Shown piece after piece: positions 54,621 through 64,000 of a stretch of 64,000 nucleotides of DNA. The position numbers were made by a program, and so were the translations under genes. The stretch is from assembly GCA_009809945.1 (NCBI GenBank), contig WTPW01000160.1:52227-116226 (forward strand), in the 5' to 3' direction. The stretch comes from Gigaspora margarita. Lineage: Eukaryota; Glomeromycota; Glomeromycetes; Diversisporales; Gigasporaceae. Position 1 is the first letter of the stretch, and each line of letters opens with the position of its first letter. The notes beneath the pieces were generated by a model. The model saw only the letters and a list, made by a program, of their open reading frames with translations, made no database searches and was not told the DNA's origin.

Positions 54621-54821
54621 ATGTCAGTAAACAAGCAAAGCAATAAAGACAAAAGCGATATGACAAATAAAAATCAATACTTAGTTTTGAATGAATTTCG
54701 TGTCTTACGTCGAACTCCACATGGCCTTTCACGTACAGCCTACAGCCAACCCAGGCCCAGATTAATTTTGATACACTTTCGTTCCATTATAAAATATCGC
54801 TCTAAAAGGATGAAGAATTAA
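54621..54821 (+). CDS. 66-codon open frame, unknown
   Basis: MSVNKQSNKDKSDMTNKNQY then LVLNEFRVLRRTPHGLSRTA; basic, with normal codon variety and a downstream A-rich region. It lies between the two intron-rich tracts. There is no family match and it may be chance or an exon of a larger gene. Confidence 0.3.
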   Translation: MSVNKQSNKDKSDMTNKNQYLVLNEFRVLRRTPHGLSRTAYSQPRPRLILIHFRSIIKYRSKRMKN

Positions 54822-54949
54822 ACATATACAATAAATGATTGATGCTACCAAAGGAATAAATATATGCGTAAACAAACAATGTCGAATAAAATAAAACAAA
54901 ATAATAAAATAATAAGTGCATACTTATCTCAATTAGAACACAGTTATCA

Positions 54950-55780
54950 TGAAAAGCTGAGAACTGCCTTCGAATGATCTGAATTGTGAGAAAACATACC
55001 CAACACTTGCAGAATCCTAGTAGTAACCATTACCGTCTTCTTAATCTTCTGGTAAAGCGATGTATCCAAATTGCAAAGAGCCTAAAACTTAATAAAGCTA
55101 TCCATCTGAGCAATGTGAAAATCTCAAAGGTTGCCATAAAGCACACCTGAGTGACTTAAATCTGAATAATAGCAAAGCTAATCACCTTAGTTATGAGCTT
55201 CCTGATTGCGAAATGTAAAACCTTAAAGTTTGATATATGAATAATTGAGTTTTTTTGTGATATAAAAATCAGTACTTACCCCAAACATGAGTTGTGAAAA
55301 CTCTACTGTATGGTAAAGTGACCCACCTGAATTGTGATAGTAAGAATTAGTAATTGCAAAATTCTAAATTGAAAACTTCATAAAAATACGATTGTTGTCT
55401 AGAACTTCGATCTCTTGATCATACGAGTCTATAAACAACAGAACAATAAAAAAAACTTGTTTCGCCATAATAAAGAGATGAAAGCATAAATTAATTCAAA
55501 TCTAAATTACTTATTTTGTCTTATCAGCGAATACCTCTAAGTGATCATTCAAAACTTATAAGTAAAGTGTCTTTGTACTAATAATAAGGTTTGAAGAATG
55601 CTTTATTTCCTACCTCTAGCAAAATAAAGCTAAGTCAAAATCGAAGTACTTGAAAGAAGATCTTGGGATTTGTGTTGGAAAATTGCCATTATTCAACCCA
55701 ATTTTGGCCAACATAGAAATGTGCTACGAGTATGCTTTTTATATAAAATAAAAGCTTGAATCTTGAAGAATATAATTTGT
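54950..55780 (-). pseudogene. Intron-rich gene-like tract on the minus strand, related to 53.0-54.0 kb
   Basis: Read from 55780 leftwards: a TATA-like tttatataaaaagc near 55740, ATG-led MLAKIGLNNGNFPTQIPRSS (near 55710), then a series of short blocks preceded by ttcag or ctcag acceptors and followed by gtaagt-like donors (ggggtaagtactg near 55280). The 54995-54945 block reads DHSKAVLSFHDNCVLIE, similar to DHSRVFHSNCVYILD at 53862. Repeated short exons with ttttcacaactca / ttttcacattgctca suggest internal duplication. Function unknown; start and exon structure are guesses. Confidence 0.35.
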
Positions 55781-55799
55781 GTAGTGAAAAATATTATTA

Positions 55800-56511
55800 T
55801 ATAACTAGCTAGTGTTTTCTCCTAGTACCCACGAGCACCAGAAAATATTTTAATTAATTTAATATAAATCTATAATATAACATTATATTTATTACTTTTG
55901 AAGGCAATAATAAAATAAAAGGGAATTTACATATAAAGGCCCAAAAATGAAAATAATTACAAATAAGGACCAAAGTAAAAGAATTATATTAAGGGTTCAA
56001 AATTTGAACAATAATATAGTCAAAGGCCCAAATTTATTGCAAGTTTTTTAACATTTTTTACATGTAAAAATTATAAGAAATATATTATTTTGAGCAGGTG
56101 CGTTGTAACGCACCTCATAGATCAGGTGTAATGTAAAATCAAAACAATAAATAAAAGCTTGTTAGTTTAGGGTTAGGGTCAGGGTCAATTTAGGGTTTGG
56201 GTAGGGGCTTTATTAAAAGATTCTAATCCAAAATTTGGTTAGGAATTTTTTTTGTTAGAACGTGAAGAGAGGTTTCATAAGCAAAATTATGAGCTAAAAG
56301 TGATTTTTTAAAACATCGCTATTTTTTTAATTTTGTGTTACACCTGATCTTACAATCTGATTGGCCAATCACGTGGATGCACTACAGCGCATATGCGCTA
56401 AATTACATAGCTCAAATTATAACTACTCTTGTCAGATATCTGTTTTATTATAACTGTTTTATAAAACCTCGTTAGCTGCGGATATCCAAATAAGGAGCTC
56501 ATGGGTCTAAT
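55800..56511. other. Intergenic DNA with a short degenerate tandem repeat
   Basis: 55935-56040 has four variants of aaaggcccaaa / aaggaccaaa / aagggttcaaa spaced by ~27-30 bp. 56098-56117 is a near-palindrome aggtgcgttgtaacgcacct, followed by gatcaggtgtaa, whose inverse ttacacctgatc lies at 56340, so 56125-56352 may be a small inverted-repeat element with interior gggttagggtcagggtc. An 81-codon minus frame at 56643-56398 is chance. Confidence 0.45.
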
Positions 56512-56691
56512 AGGACTCTGAAATATACATAGATAGGTTAGATTAATTATATGGTTACTAAAAAAGGAAAGATCTGCAGAAAAAACTTCAAAAATAAGCA
56601 AAAAATTACTATAAATAGAAAAGATCTGCATAAAAAACCTCAAAAATAAGCAAACTCATACCTGACCTATCTATATATATTTCAGAGTCCT
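56512..56691. mobile_element. 180-bp hAT-like MITE (family M5), copy 2
   Basis: Ends AGGACTCTGAAATATACATA and the inverted AGGACTCTGAAATATATATA; perfect 8-bp TSD GGTCTAAT (56504-56511, 56692-56699). Same length and interior order as 10830-11009, and its TSD is intact where that copy's is not, so it is probably the younger of the two. Confidence 0.93.
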
Positions 56692-57012
56692 GGTCTAATC
56701 TCTAACTACTTTTGCGATTTCCAAAAGTAATTTACTTTTCTAAGTATAAATGAGTTTTTACAATTTTAAATAACTTAGATATACTTATTAACCGAATAGA
56801 ATAGTAATTCGAAAATTATTAGTTAATAGAAAATATAAGTAGAAGTGTAGCATGCTGTATAAATGTTGCATTTTGTATGAATAATCATATGCTATCATTC
56901 ATCTTAATTTAATAGGTGAGTATAAAGATAATCTATTGCCATTAATTAATAAATTACAGAATTAAAAAAAGTGTTTCTCTGTTTCTACTTTTTTTGACCA
57001 ATGGATTATTAG
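56692..57012. other. AT-rich spacer
   Basis: No feature recognised between the M5 MITE and the PAL2 palindrome. Confidence 0.35.
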
Positions 57013-58059
57013 CAGGCCCAGGACATGTCCCTTTCATTGTTGTCTATAATTAAAATTTTTAAAAAAATATATGAATTTACTATATAACTTTGAGCTAAGA
57101 TTCTTTTAAATGTTACTTATTAACTTTAAATTAAATTTTTCGGGTATATAGAACAAGGGAAGAAGAAAAAATTAAGCTTAATAATTGAATTAAAATTTTG
57201 TCAATTTTGCACAAAACGAAAATGTAACTTGGCTAAAATCAAATATTTTCCGATTTTAACATAAGAAGTATATGTAAAAACATGCCCTGAACAACTTTAC
57301 TTAGTCGATGGAAGTAGATTACCTTGTAAGAAAAATGGGTTATCTATGTACTAAAGTTAAAATTTATTGTATTTCTTGATTAAACTTTTTTTCTTATTAG
57401 ATAACCTACTTTGGGCTCTTAAGCAAAGTTGTTTGGCATGTAATTTTACATTATATTTGAGATTGAATCGCGTTTTTCAGACCTTTTACTAAATGAAAAA
57501 TGGGTTTAAAGTTAGAAAAAAATTTTTTTAAAAAAAAATTTAAAAAAAAATTTTTTTTCTAACTTTAAACCCATTTTTCACTTAGTAAAAGGTCCAAAAA
57601 ACGCGATTCAATCTCAAATATAATGTAAAATTACATGCTGAACAACTTTGCTTAAGAGCCCAAAGTAGGTTATCTAATAAGAAAAAAAGTTTAATCAAGA
57701 AATACAATAAATTTTAACTTTAGTACATAGATAACCCATTTTTCTTACAAGGTAACCTACTTCCTCGACTAAGTAAAGTTGTTTAGGGCATGTTTTTACA
57801 TATACTTCTTATGTTAAAATTGAAACATATTTGATTTTAGCCAAGTTACATTTTTGTTTTGTGCAAAATTGACAAATTTAATTCAATTATTAAGCTCAAT
57901 TTTTTTTTCTCCCCTTGTTCTATATACCCGAAAAATTTAATTTAAAGTTAATAAGTAACATTTAAAAGAATCTTAGCTCAAAGTTATATAGTAAATTCAT
58001 ATATTTTTTTAAAAATTTTAATATTTTGAACCCCTGTAAAGGGACATGTTCTGGGCCTG
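57013..58059. mobile_element. 1047-bp near-perfect palindrome (family PAL2)
   Basis: Ends CAGGCCCAGGACATGTCCCT and the inverted CAGGCCCAGAACATGTCCCT, flanked by TTAG on both sides (57009-57012, 58060-58063). The two arms are complementary for about 520 bases with few mismatches, meeting at a run of T and A near 57536, so the strand can form one long hairpin. Partial relatives: ends at 51621 and 58676, arm words at 40160-40790. No coding sequence. Such symmetry implies recent origin or arm-to-arm gene conversion. Confidence 0.88.
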
Positions 58060-58063
58060 TTAG

Positions 58064-58899
58064 TCACGTTATAAGATTTAAATTTAGAAAAGATCAACAA
58101 ATTCTTTCGCTATAATAATCCTTGAATACTGATGATTATCAAACCATCTGTCCGGTAAAAAATATGACACAAAAAAACAATAATAAGTAAAAAAAATATT
58201 GAAAAGTGATAGATAACATAGAATGGAGAACTCATAAAACTAAAATTTCAACATTTTAAGGTTTTTTTGTATATTTTTTTTTCAAAATTTTTTGTAATAT
58301 ACTATTTACTATTACTATTAACTAATTAATATTTACTATTTACTCGTTACGATTCAAATAGATTTAACTATTATTTAAAAACGAGAGGACTTTTTTTCCA
58401 AATTTGCTCAAGCAGATCCTGCTAAAAAAGAGTATACGTGGCAAATGTTTTGACGATCATTGATCGAGAACTTCATGGGTAAGGTGATTTTTATTAAAGC
58501 AAAAAAGAGGTTTGTATTACCAATCGTGAGTACAACATGAGTACAAAGTAACCCAGAATAGGAAAAAATAGGAAACGAAATTATAACTACGTTAAATAAT
58601 AAACCTACGTATTTTTTTAAAAAAAGTCATGCAGGTGTATATTACACAAAACTGATTTACTATGAAAATCATTGTAGGGGACATGTCTCATGCCTGATAA
58701 ACTAATATAAAAAGTAAATAAAAATCCTTAAAAGTAAACACAATTTGATAAGCCTAATAATGTCACTTTGACTAATAAATAGATCAATAAACAATATAAT
58801 AAAAACCTACCAATTCAATCTTTATATCAAAAAAAAATAGTCATATCATAATAAATATCAATTGATAATTTGTACAATATATAAAATAAATGCATTGTC
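58064..58899. other. AT-rich DNA, little recognised
   Basis: 58675-58700 (aggggacatgtctcatgcct) resembles one PAL2 end. No frame of note. Confidence 0.35.
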
Positions 58900-59209
58900 T
58901 ATGGATAAGCATCTGGAACGGTCTGACTAACTTATGTAATGGGATTGTTCTAGTAATACAAGATGGGTTTGGCAAGAGGAACAGAAGATCAGAGGGTTTA
59001 AATAGACAATGCCGGTATGTGGGTTGTAGGTATGGCAGCTAGTGTAGAACCTTAGGTAGCTACTTAAATAGGCAATCAAAAGTTGCAGGTATGGCTAGTT
59101 GTACTCTTTTTAATGTAACAAATGCTGAGAGTACCTAAAAGTACCTGTGATCTGATAACCTGAATAAAATCTTATTATCCAAAAATAAAAACCCAAAAAA
59201 AAAAAAAAA
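58900..59209 (+). mobile_element. RP1 retroposon, strongly 5'-truncated copy
   Basis: Begins near ggataagcatctggaacg, equivalent to about 32830 in full copy 2, includes agagggtttaaatagacaat and ggtatggctagttgtactct, and ends in a 15-base A-run. Flanks ataaaataaatgcatt and ataaaataaaaacatgcatt may be an imperfect TSD. Confidence 0.83.
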
Positions 59210-59239
59210 TAAAATAAAAACATGCATTATTAAAAAAAA

Positions 59240-59960
59240 TATAAAATATGAATATCATACAACATAAAATTAAACATATCAATCTTCTATTTGAATCATC
59301 TCATAAAAATGACTTCAATATTCTGTACAATTTCGATACTATAAAACCAATCATACAGTCATATCTGAATATGCAAGACTCTACAAATTAAACAAAAAAG
59401 GATTAATCTAAATAATATCAAATTATCATAATTAAAACATACCCTTTATATATACCTAACTCTCTAATCTAAAATTTCAAAACAATTACAACCATCTCTA
59501 ACAACCCTATCAGCTATAAAATTCAACCCTATCTGATAAAACCTCTTATATTGAAAAATTTTTTTCTCAAAACTTACTATAATACACTATGACTATTCCT
59601 ACAAAATGAACAAAGTATTATGTATCCAATTATATACTGATAATACAATCAAGCATTTGTACTTACTATACAATATACAATTCTATCTTTCTTCAAAAAT
59701 ACAATGTAAAATAACTGACTTCTAAAACTACTCACTAGCATCAATAAACTTCTTTACACTTATAAACCATTTAAAACTACTCACTAAACACTTTATAAAA
59801 ACTCCATAAATATACATAACAATTGCTATTAACTATACAATTATCTACCCAAAAAAATTGCTATATACTATATTGATCTATTTCTCTGCCTAATTTCACC
59901 ATCACCTGGTTACTAATTACAACTGATACAAATCAAAAAAATTAATGAACAAAAATTAAC
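59240..59960. other. 720-bp tract with marked C over G bias on the + strand
   Basis: G is visibly rare while C stays common (acaaccatctctaacaaccc, acctaactctctaatctaaa), unlike neighbouring DNA. No open frame, repeat or RNA fold was recognised. Equivalent to a G-rich, C-poor minus strand. Confidence 0.5.
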
Positions 59961-60425
59961 ACCTGGCCTAGATTATTCATCAAACTCATAGCTCTTTCTA
60001 AGTAGAACCTTGTTATTATTTATTAAATTTAGTTAGAAATGCCTATTTTCACCATAGTATTTTGCTATTTCCACTATTATTATACATTTTTAGTATTTAA
60101 TATAGGGAACTGTTATTGACACCCACTATTTTTGTTAATGCCACCCCTATCGGCCTCTGACCCTTCTGATCTAGTCACATGTGATATAGTACAAACAGAT
60201 ATCACGTGACTTTCAGTTCCTTGCATTTTGACCAATAGTTAGATTACACAAAATTATAGTCATGTGGTCCACGTAATATAATAGCCAATCAAAATTTGAA
60301 CCTGAAGTAGGTTCAACTAACCTACAATCGACAATAGTCGCTACATAGTAAAGTCCAGATTCTACTATGGAAATCAATTATCATCTCTTAAGTAAACTTA
60401 TTTGGGATATCAAAATACACTTACA

Positions 60426-60705
60426 TAGTATTGTACGTTTTGGCTGTCCACAGCCTTTTTTGGCTTGTCCACATCCAAAATTGTCCAAATGTTCAAGATT
60501 GTCCAAAGCTTGTCCAGGCTTTAATAATTAATAAATCTATCTAAAAAATATATAACTATATATTTTTTTAGGTGCTGAACACATTATAGTTAAAATTAAA
60601 ATAGATTATCTTAATAAAATTTTAAGTAATTTTATTTTATTTAATTGTCCAAAATTGTCCAAAATTGTCCAAGTCATTGTCCAAAGCTGTTCCATGACAA
60701 CACTG
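60426..60705. mobile_element. 280-bp hAT-like MITE (family M6), copy 2
   Basis: Ends TAGTATTGTACGTTTTGGCT and the inverted CAGTGTTGTCATGGAACAGC, flanked by CACTTACA (60418-60425) and TACTTACA (60706-60713), 7/8. Same length as the 12914 copy, opposite orientation. It splits aaaatacacttaca|gtaaaatttt of the PAL1 arm, which is intact in the other arm. Confidence 0.9.
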
Positions 60706-60985
60706 TACTTACAGTAAAATTTTTAGCAAGATTGGAGAACATCTTATTATTTGACTTTTAACTTTTACGTTTGACAAAAAAATTATAATTTTTTAAAAAA
60801 ATATATTTGATGAATGTAAAAATTAAAAGCTAAATAATAAAAAGTTCACCAATTTGTATAAAAATTTGGTAGAATATGCATTTTGATCTCCTGAACATAT
60901 TTACTTAAGCGCTTATGATCGATTTACATAGTAAATTTGGACTTTACTATGTAGCAACTACTTGCGATCGCTAAAAACCTCTTTC

Positions 60986-61175
60986 TATTGAACCAAGTTC
61001 AGGTTAAAATGAACTCAAAGCAGCTCAATTTGAACCAAGTTCTGGCTCAAACGAACCCTAAGTTATTCAAATTGAACAACTTAGGGTTTGTTTGAACCAG
61101 AGCTTGGCTCAAATTGAGCCACTTTGGGTTCATTTTAACCACTTGGTTCAAAATGAACCAATTTCTGGTTCAATA
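60986..61175. mobile_element. 190-bp GAACC-rich hairpin at the palindrome centre
   Basis: tattgaaccaagttcaggtt at the left is inverted at the right (aatttctggttcaata); between them ttgaacc, gaaccaag and ggttcatttta words alternate in both orientations. It lies exactly in the loop of the PAL1 central hairpin, which in copy 1 is a simple ctctttttcaaaaagag. Likely a tiny MITE; TSD unclear. Confidence 0.75.
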
Positions 61176-61629
61176 AAAGATGTTTTCTAGCGATAGCAAG
61201 TAGTTGCTACATAGTAAAGTCCAAATTTTACTATGTAAATCGATCATAAGCGCTTAAGTAAATATGTTCAAGAGATCAAAATGCATATTCTACCAAATTT
61301 TTATACAAATCGGAGAACTTTTTATTATTTAGCTTTTAATTTTTACGTTCGTCAAATATATTTTTTTAAAATTTTAATTTTTTCATCGAACATAAAAGTT
61401 AAAAGTCAAATAATAAGATGTTCTCCAATCTTGCTAAAAATTTTACTGTAAGTGTATTTTGATATCCCAAATAAGTTTACTTAAGCGATGATAATCGATT
61501 TCCATTGTAGAATCTGGACTTTACTATGTAGCGACTATTGTCGATTGTGGTTTAGTTGAACCTATTTCGGGTTCAAATTTTGATTGGCTATTATGTTACG
61601 TAGATCACGTGACTATGTTTCGTGTATCC

Positions 61630-62072
61630 TAGGGTGTCCAGGATTATGCGATGCGATATTATGCGCATAATTTGCTATTTTTCGCATCGCATATGCTTCG
61701 CATAAACAAGCAAAAAAAAGCATAAATCACGTGAATAAAAGTTGATTGGTTGTTGGGAATATGTTAACTTCATCCGGCAAGCTTTAAATTTGTAATTTAG
61801 GTGACAGAGTGATGATAGAATGTAGGTCCCGAAAAGTTCCGATGTAGAAAATGAATGAACTTAAATTACGAGCATAGTTGGAGCAAAATTTTTGGTGAAC
61901 GTCCGAAAAAATCCGAAAAACAGAACTAAAAGAATTAATTACATATAATAAAAATCGCATAATCGACCTAATTGATCGCATAATTTTAAATTTATTTCGC
62001 ATCCATCGCATAATCAACCTCAGTTCGGCCGCATAATTTACCTCATCGCATCGCATAATCCTGGACACCCTA
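61630..62072. mobile_element. 443-bp hAT-like MITE with tgcgat repeats (family M19)
   Basis: Ends TAGGGTGTCCAGGATTATGC and its exact inverse, perfect 8-bp TSD GTGTATCC (61622-61629, 62073-62080). Subtermini are clusters of tcgcat/gcgata words (at least eight per side), a classic transposase-site pattern. A truncated relative is at 30205-30360. It sits in one arm of PAL1 copy 2 only. Confidence 0.93.
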
Positions 62073-62226
62073 GTGTATCCTAACCATTTGTCAAAATGCA
62101 AGGAACCGAAAGTCACGTGATATCTGTTTGTACTACGTCGCACGTGACTAGGTCGGAAGGGTCGGAGGCCGGATGGGGATGGCATTAACAAAAATGGAGG
62201 GTGGCAATAACAGTTCCCTTAATATA

Positions 62227-62589
62227 ATACTATATTATAATTTAACTTTATTCTTAATCCTAAGGAGGTGTCAAAAATCAGGTAATTTTTTAGAGAGACC
62301 ACAGGACTGAAATTATTCATGTATTCTTTATGATTTTTTCCACATACTGCACAAGGTACAGTACTACCTCATTAGTAAAAGTTACAACTATTTTGGAATC
62401 CTGAAAACTATCTTGGGATCCCTGAAATTAAGGTCTTGTCGAATGTAAATATGAAATTTTAACTATAGTATATTTAAAAAAAAGGCACAGATGATTTTTA
62501 AGAAACCCTATATTTACTATTGTATTCAATAAATCAATCAATTAACATTGGTAACCATGGATTATTCTATTAATATAAAACAGTTACAA
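62227..62589. other. Spacer, nothing recognised
   Basis: No repeat or convincing frame between PAL1 copy 2 and the following relic. Confidence 0.3.
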
Positions 62590-62805
62590 TTACAAACGAA
62601 ATTGAACAATTTGAGGTTGAATACACTGAAAAATTCCATACGAAAATGTAACAACTTTAGACCTGCACGATATCTTTTTCACAAAAAACTTTATTGAGAA
62701 ATTTCCAACACTTAAGCTTGAACTTATTAAAAATCTCGATCTTTTTTCTTATCTTCCCGAATCCTTGCGACAGATCAAAATTTTCAATAAAAATGACGAC
62801 TGAGA
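62590..62805 (+). pseudogene. Coding-like fragment, possibly leucine-rich
   Basis: A stop-free frame reads PYENVTTLDLHDIFFTKNFI, EKFPTLKLELIKNLDLFSYL and PESLRQIKIFNKNDD before a stop near 62803. The spacing of L/I/F and the TLDL start resemble leucine-rich repeats of F-box-type proteins common in these fungi, but 55 residues are too few to be sure. No start codon; upstream in-frame stops. Confidence 0.35.
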
Positions 62806-62984
62806 AATTATAGGAAAATCGTGCGTCAGTATGCGAAATATCTAGAACCTTAATTCAAAAAGTATTATGACTGAATATGTTAGATCCAATGCTAAACATT
62901 CCTAAGATATTGATTTAAACGAATGGAACCTCTATTAAGAAGAAACGTCTCCATGGCACACGAAAAATTGATTACTGGATCATT

Positions 62985-63999
62985 CATCGAATCAAGTATA
63001 ATAACAACAATCCAATGGGGTCTAGAGTCACTTTTACTTCATAAGAATAAAGTTATGCCACTATATAGAAACATACAACTTTCGACTAACCGTCATCACT
63101 TTATTGTTATATCTTACCTCATCGATATAACCCTTAATGTTTTGATCATTTTTTTCCGAGTTATAAGCACGTCAAGTTTGCGCTTCATGCTTAATTTCTT
63201 TGATGCTTTTATTTATTAAAAAGAGTTCATCAGTACAAGAACTGAGCGAGTATAACAACAATCCAACGAGGCCTAGATTCACTTTTACTTCATAAAATGA
63301 AGTTAAGCCACTAGATAGATACATACAACTTTGACCAACCGTCATCACTTCATTGTTATGTTACTCATCGACATAACCCCTACGTTTTTGATCGTATTTC
63401 TATGCTAAATTTGCGTTACATGCTTGATGCTTTTATTTATTGTCGCGGATGATGCTGAAATTCACGTGATCACATGATGACTAGCATTACTAAACCACCG
63501 CTGTCGGTGTTAGGATGAGGGTTTGAGGGTTTTATTATTGATTTTTCATATAGTACACCCACTAGGGTAATTAAAATCTGGCCACCCGACCCTAACACCA
63601 ACAGTGAAATTCTTTAAGTTGGTGATGCTAGGGTTCCATGGCTTATGACGCACCTCTATACGGAAGATCATTATGTGATCACGTGGATGTGGATTTCAGT
63701 TTCAGCATCATCCCGCGACATTTATTAATAAGAGTTCACCAGTACAAGAACTGAGCAAGTATAATAACAACAATCCAACGAGGTCTAGAGTCACTTTTAC
63801 TTCATAAAATGAAGTTATACTTGATAGAAACATACAACTTTTGACCAACCGTCATCACTTCATTGTTATATCTTACCTTATCGATATAACCCCTAGTGTT
63901 TTTGATCGTATTTTCTACGTTAAGTTTGCGCTTCATGCTTAATTTTTCTTTGATGCTTTTACTTATTAAAAAGAGTTCATCAGTACAAGAACTGAGCAA
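62985..63999 (+). repeat. ~240-bp tandem repeat, at least three units, open at the right edge
   Basis: Units begin near 63000, 63247 and 63756, with a fourth starting at about 63990 (gagcaag...). Shared words: aacaacaatccaacgaggtc, cttttacttcataaaatgaa, gaccaaccgtcatcacttca, ttaaaaagagttcatcagta. The second unit is interrupted by a 278-bp MITE. The units carry two weak opposed frames (62923-63219 plus, 63999-63802 minus); frame is not conserved between units, so a protein is unlikely. Confidence 0.82.
63442..63719. mobile_element. 278-bp MITE with 7-bp TSD (family M8), copy 2
   Basis: Ends GTCGCGGATGATGCTGAAAT and the inverted GTCGCGGGATGATGCTGAAA, both followed inside by cacgtgatcacat-type sequence. 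Flanked by ATTTATT (63435-63441, 63720-63726). Other units of the tandem repeat show the unoccupied site (gcttttatttattaaaaaga). Confidence 0.88.
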
Positions 64000-64000
64000 G

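Larger units (their letters stand above)
60105..62218. mobile_element. 2.1-kb palindromic element with 8-bp TSD (family PAL1), copy 2
   Basis: Ends GGGAACTGTTATTGACACCC and the inverted GGGAACTGTTATTGCCACCC, perfect TSD TTAATATA (60097-60104, 62219-62226). Arms (cggcctctgacccttctg, aaatttgaacctgaagtagg and inverses) match PAL1 copy 1 at 19939-22520. Three later insertions lie inside: 60426-60705, 60986-61175 and 61630-62072. The 135-codon minus-strand frame at 62191-61784 spans an insertion boundary and is chance. Confidence 0.92.

Noticed and set aside
61784-62191. 135-codon minus-strand gene
   Set aside because: It crosses the boundary of an inserted MITE and its TSD and therefore cannot be an old coding unit.

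Overview
This is a very A+T-rich eukaryotic window (roughly three quarters A+T by eye) with short GT..AG introns and almost no intact coding sequence. It reads as a repeat-dominated fungal chromosome. Two relics of an N-terminal linker typical of expanded tyrosine-kinase-like families (GN..xxDCIK.FQLKA..YE..IEW), one next to Sel1-like motifs, together with BED-finger hAT transposons and the extreme A+T content, point to an arbuscular mycorrhizal fungus (Glomeromycotina, Rhizophagus-like). That assignment is inference from recognised families; no marker gene is present.

Layout. 0-11 kb: a 532-bp MITE in a foldback repeat, an AT-rich dispersed repeat (RF1), and a 6-kb hAT transposon (4300-10296) with terminal inverted repeats (TIRs), a perfect 8-bp target-site duplication (TSD), a decayed BED/hAT transposase, a kinase/Sel1 gene relic inside it, and two smaller MITEs inside that. 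11-18 kb: small foldbacks, CCGGAT-rich repeats split by a tandem LTR-like duplication, several 8-bp-TSD MITEs, and a second decayed hAT element (15192-18161). 18-26 kb: large foldbacks, one split by a tRNA-headed poly(A) retroposon with a 19-bp TSD. 26-37 kb: a five-unit ~357-bp satellite array interrupted by a tRNA-derived SINE, further RF1 copies, a 2.2-kb TIR element with a 9-bp TSD, and a second full-length retroposon. 37-47 kb: palindromes and a deeply nested cluster at 42.6-45.9 kb. 47.27-47.53 kb is an assembly gap. 47.5-56 kb: RF1, a retroposed element with a 16-bp TSD split by a hAT MITE, a kinase pseudogene, and two homologous intron-rich gene-like tracts. 56-64 kb: a near-perfect 1-kb palindrome, a truncated retroposon, a 2.1-kb palindromic element carrying three further insertions, and a ~240-bp tandem repeat running off the right edge.

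No gene in the window looks complete and functional. The two transposases have recognisable catalytic and dimerisation motifs but contain in-frame stops and frame changes; many of the stops sit where tryptophan is expected (TGG to TAG or TGA), and the same is seen in the kinase relics. The strongest evidence here is structural: sixteen or more elements have inverted termini plus exact or near-exact TSDs, several with an unoccupied paralogous copy elsewhere in the window. These give a relative insertion history without any outside data.
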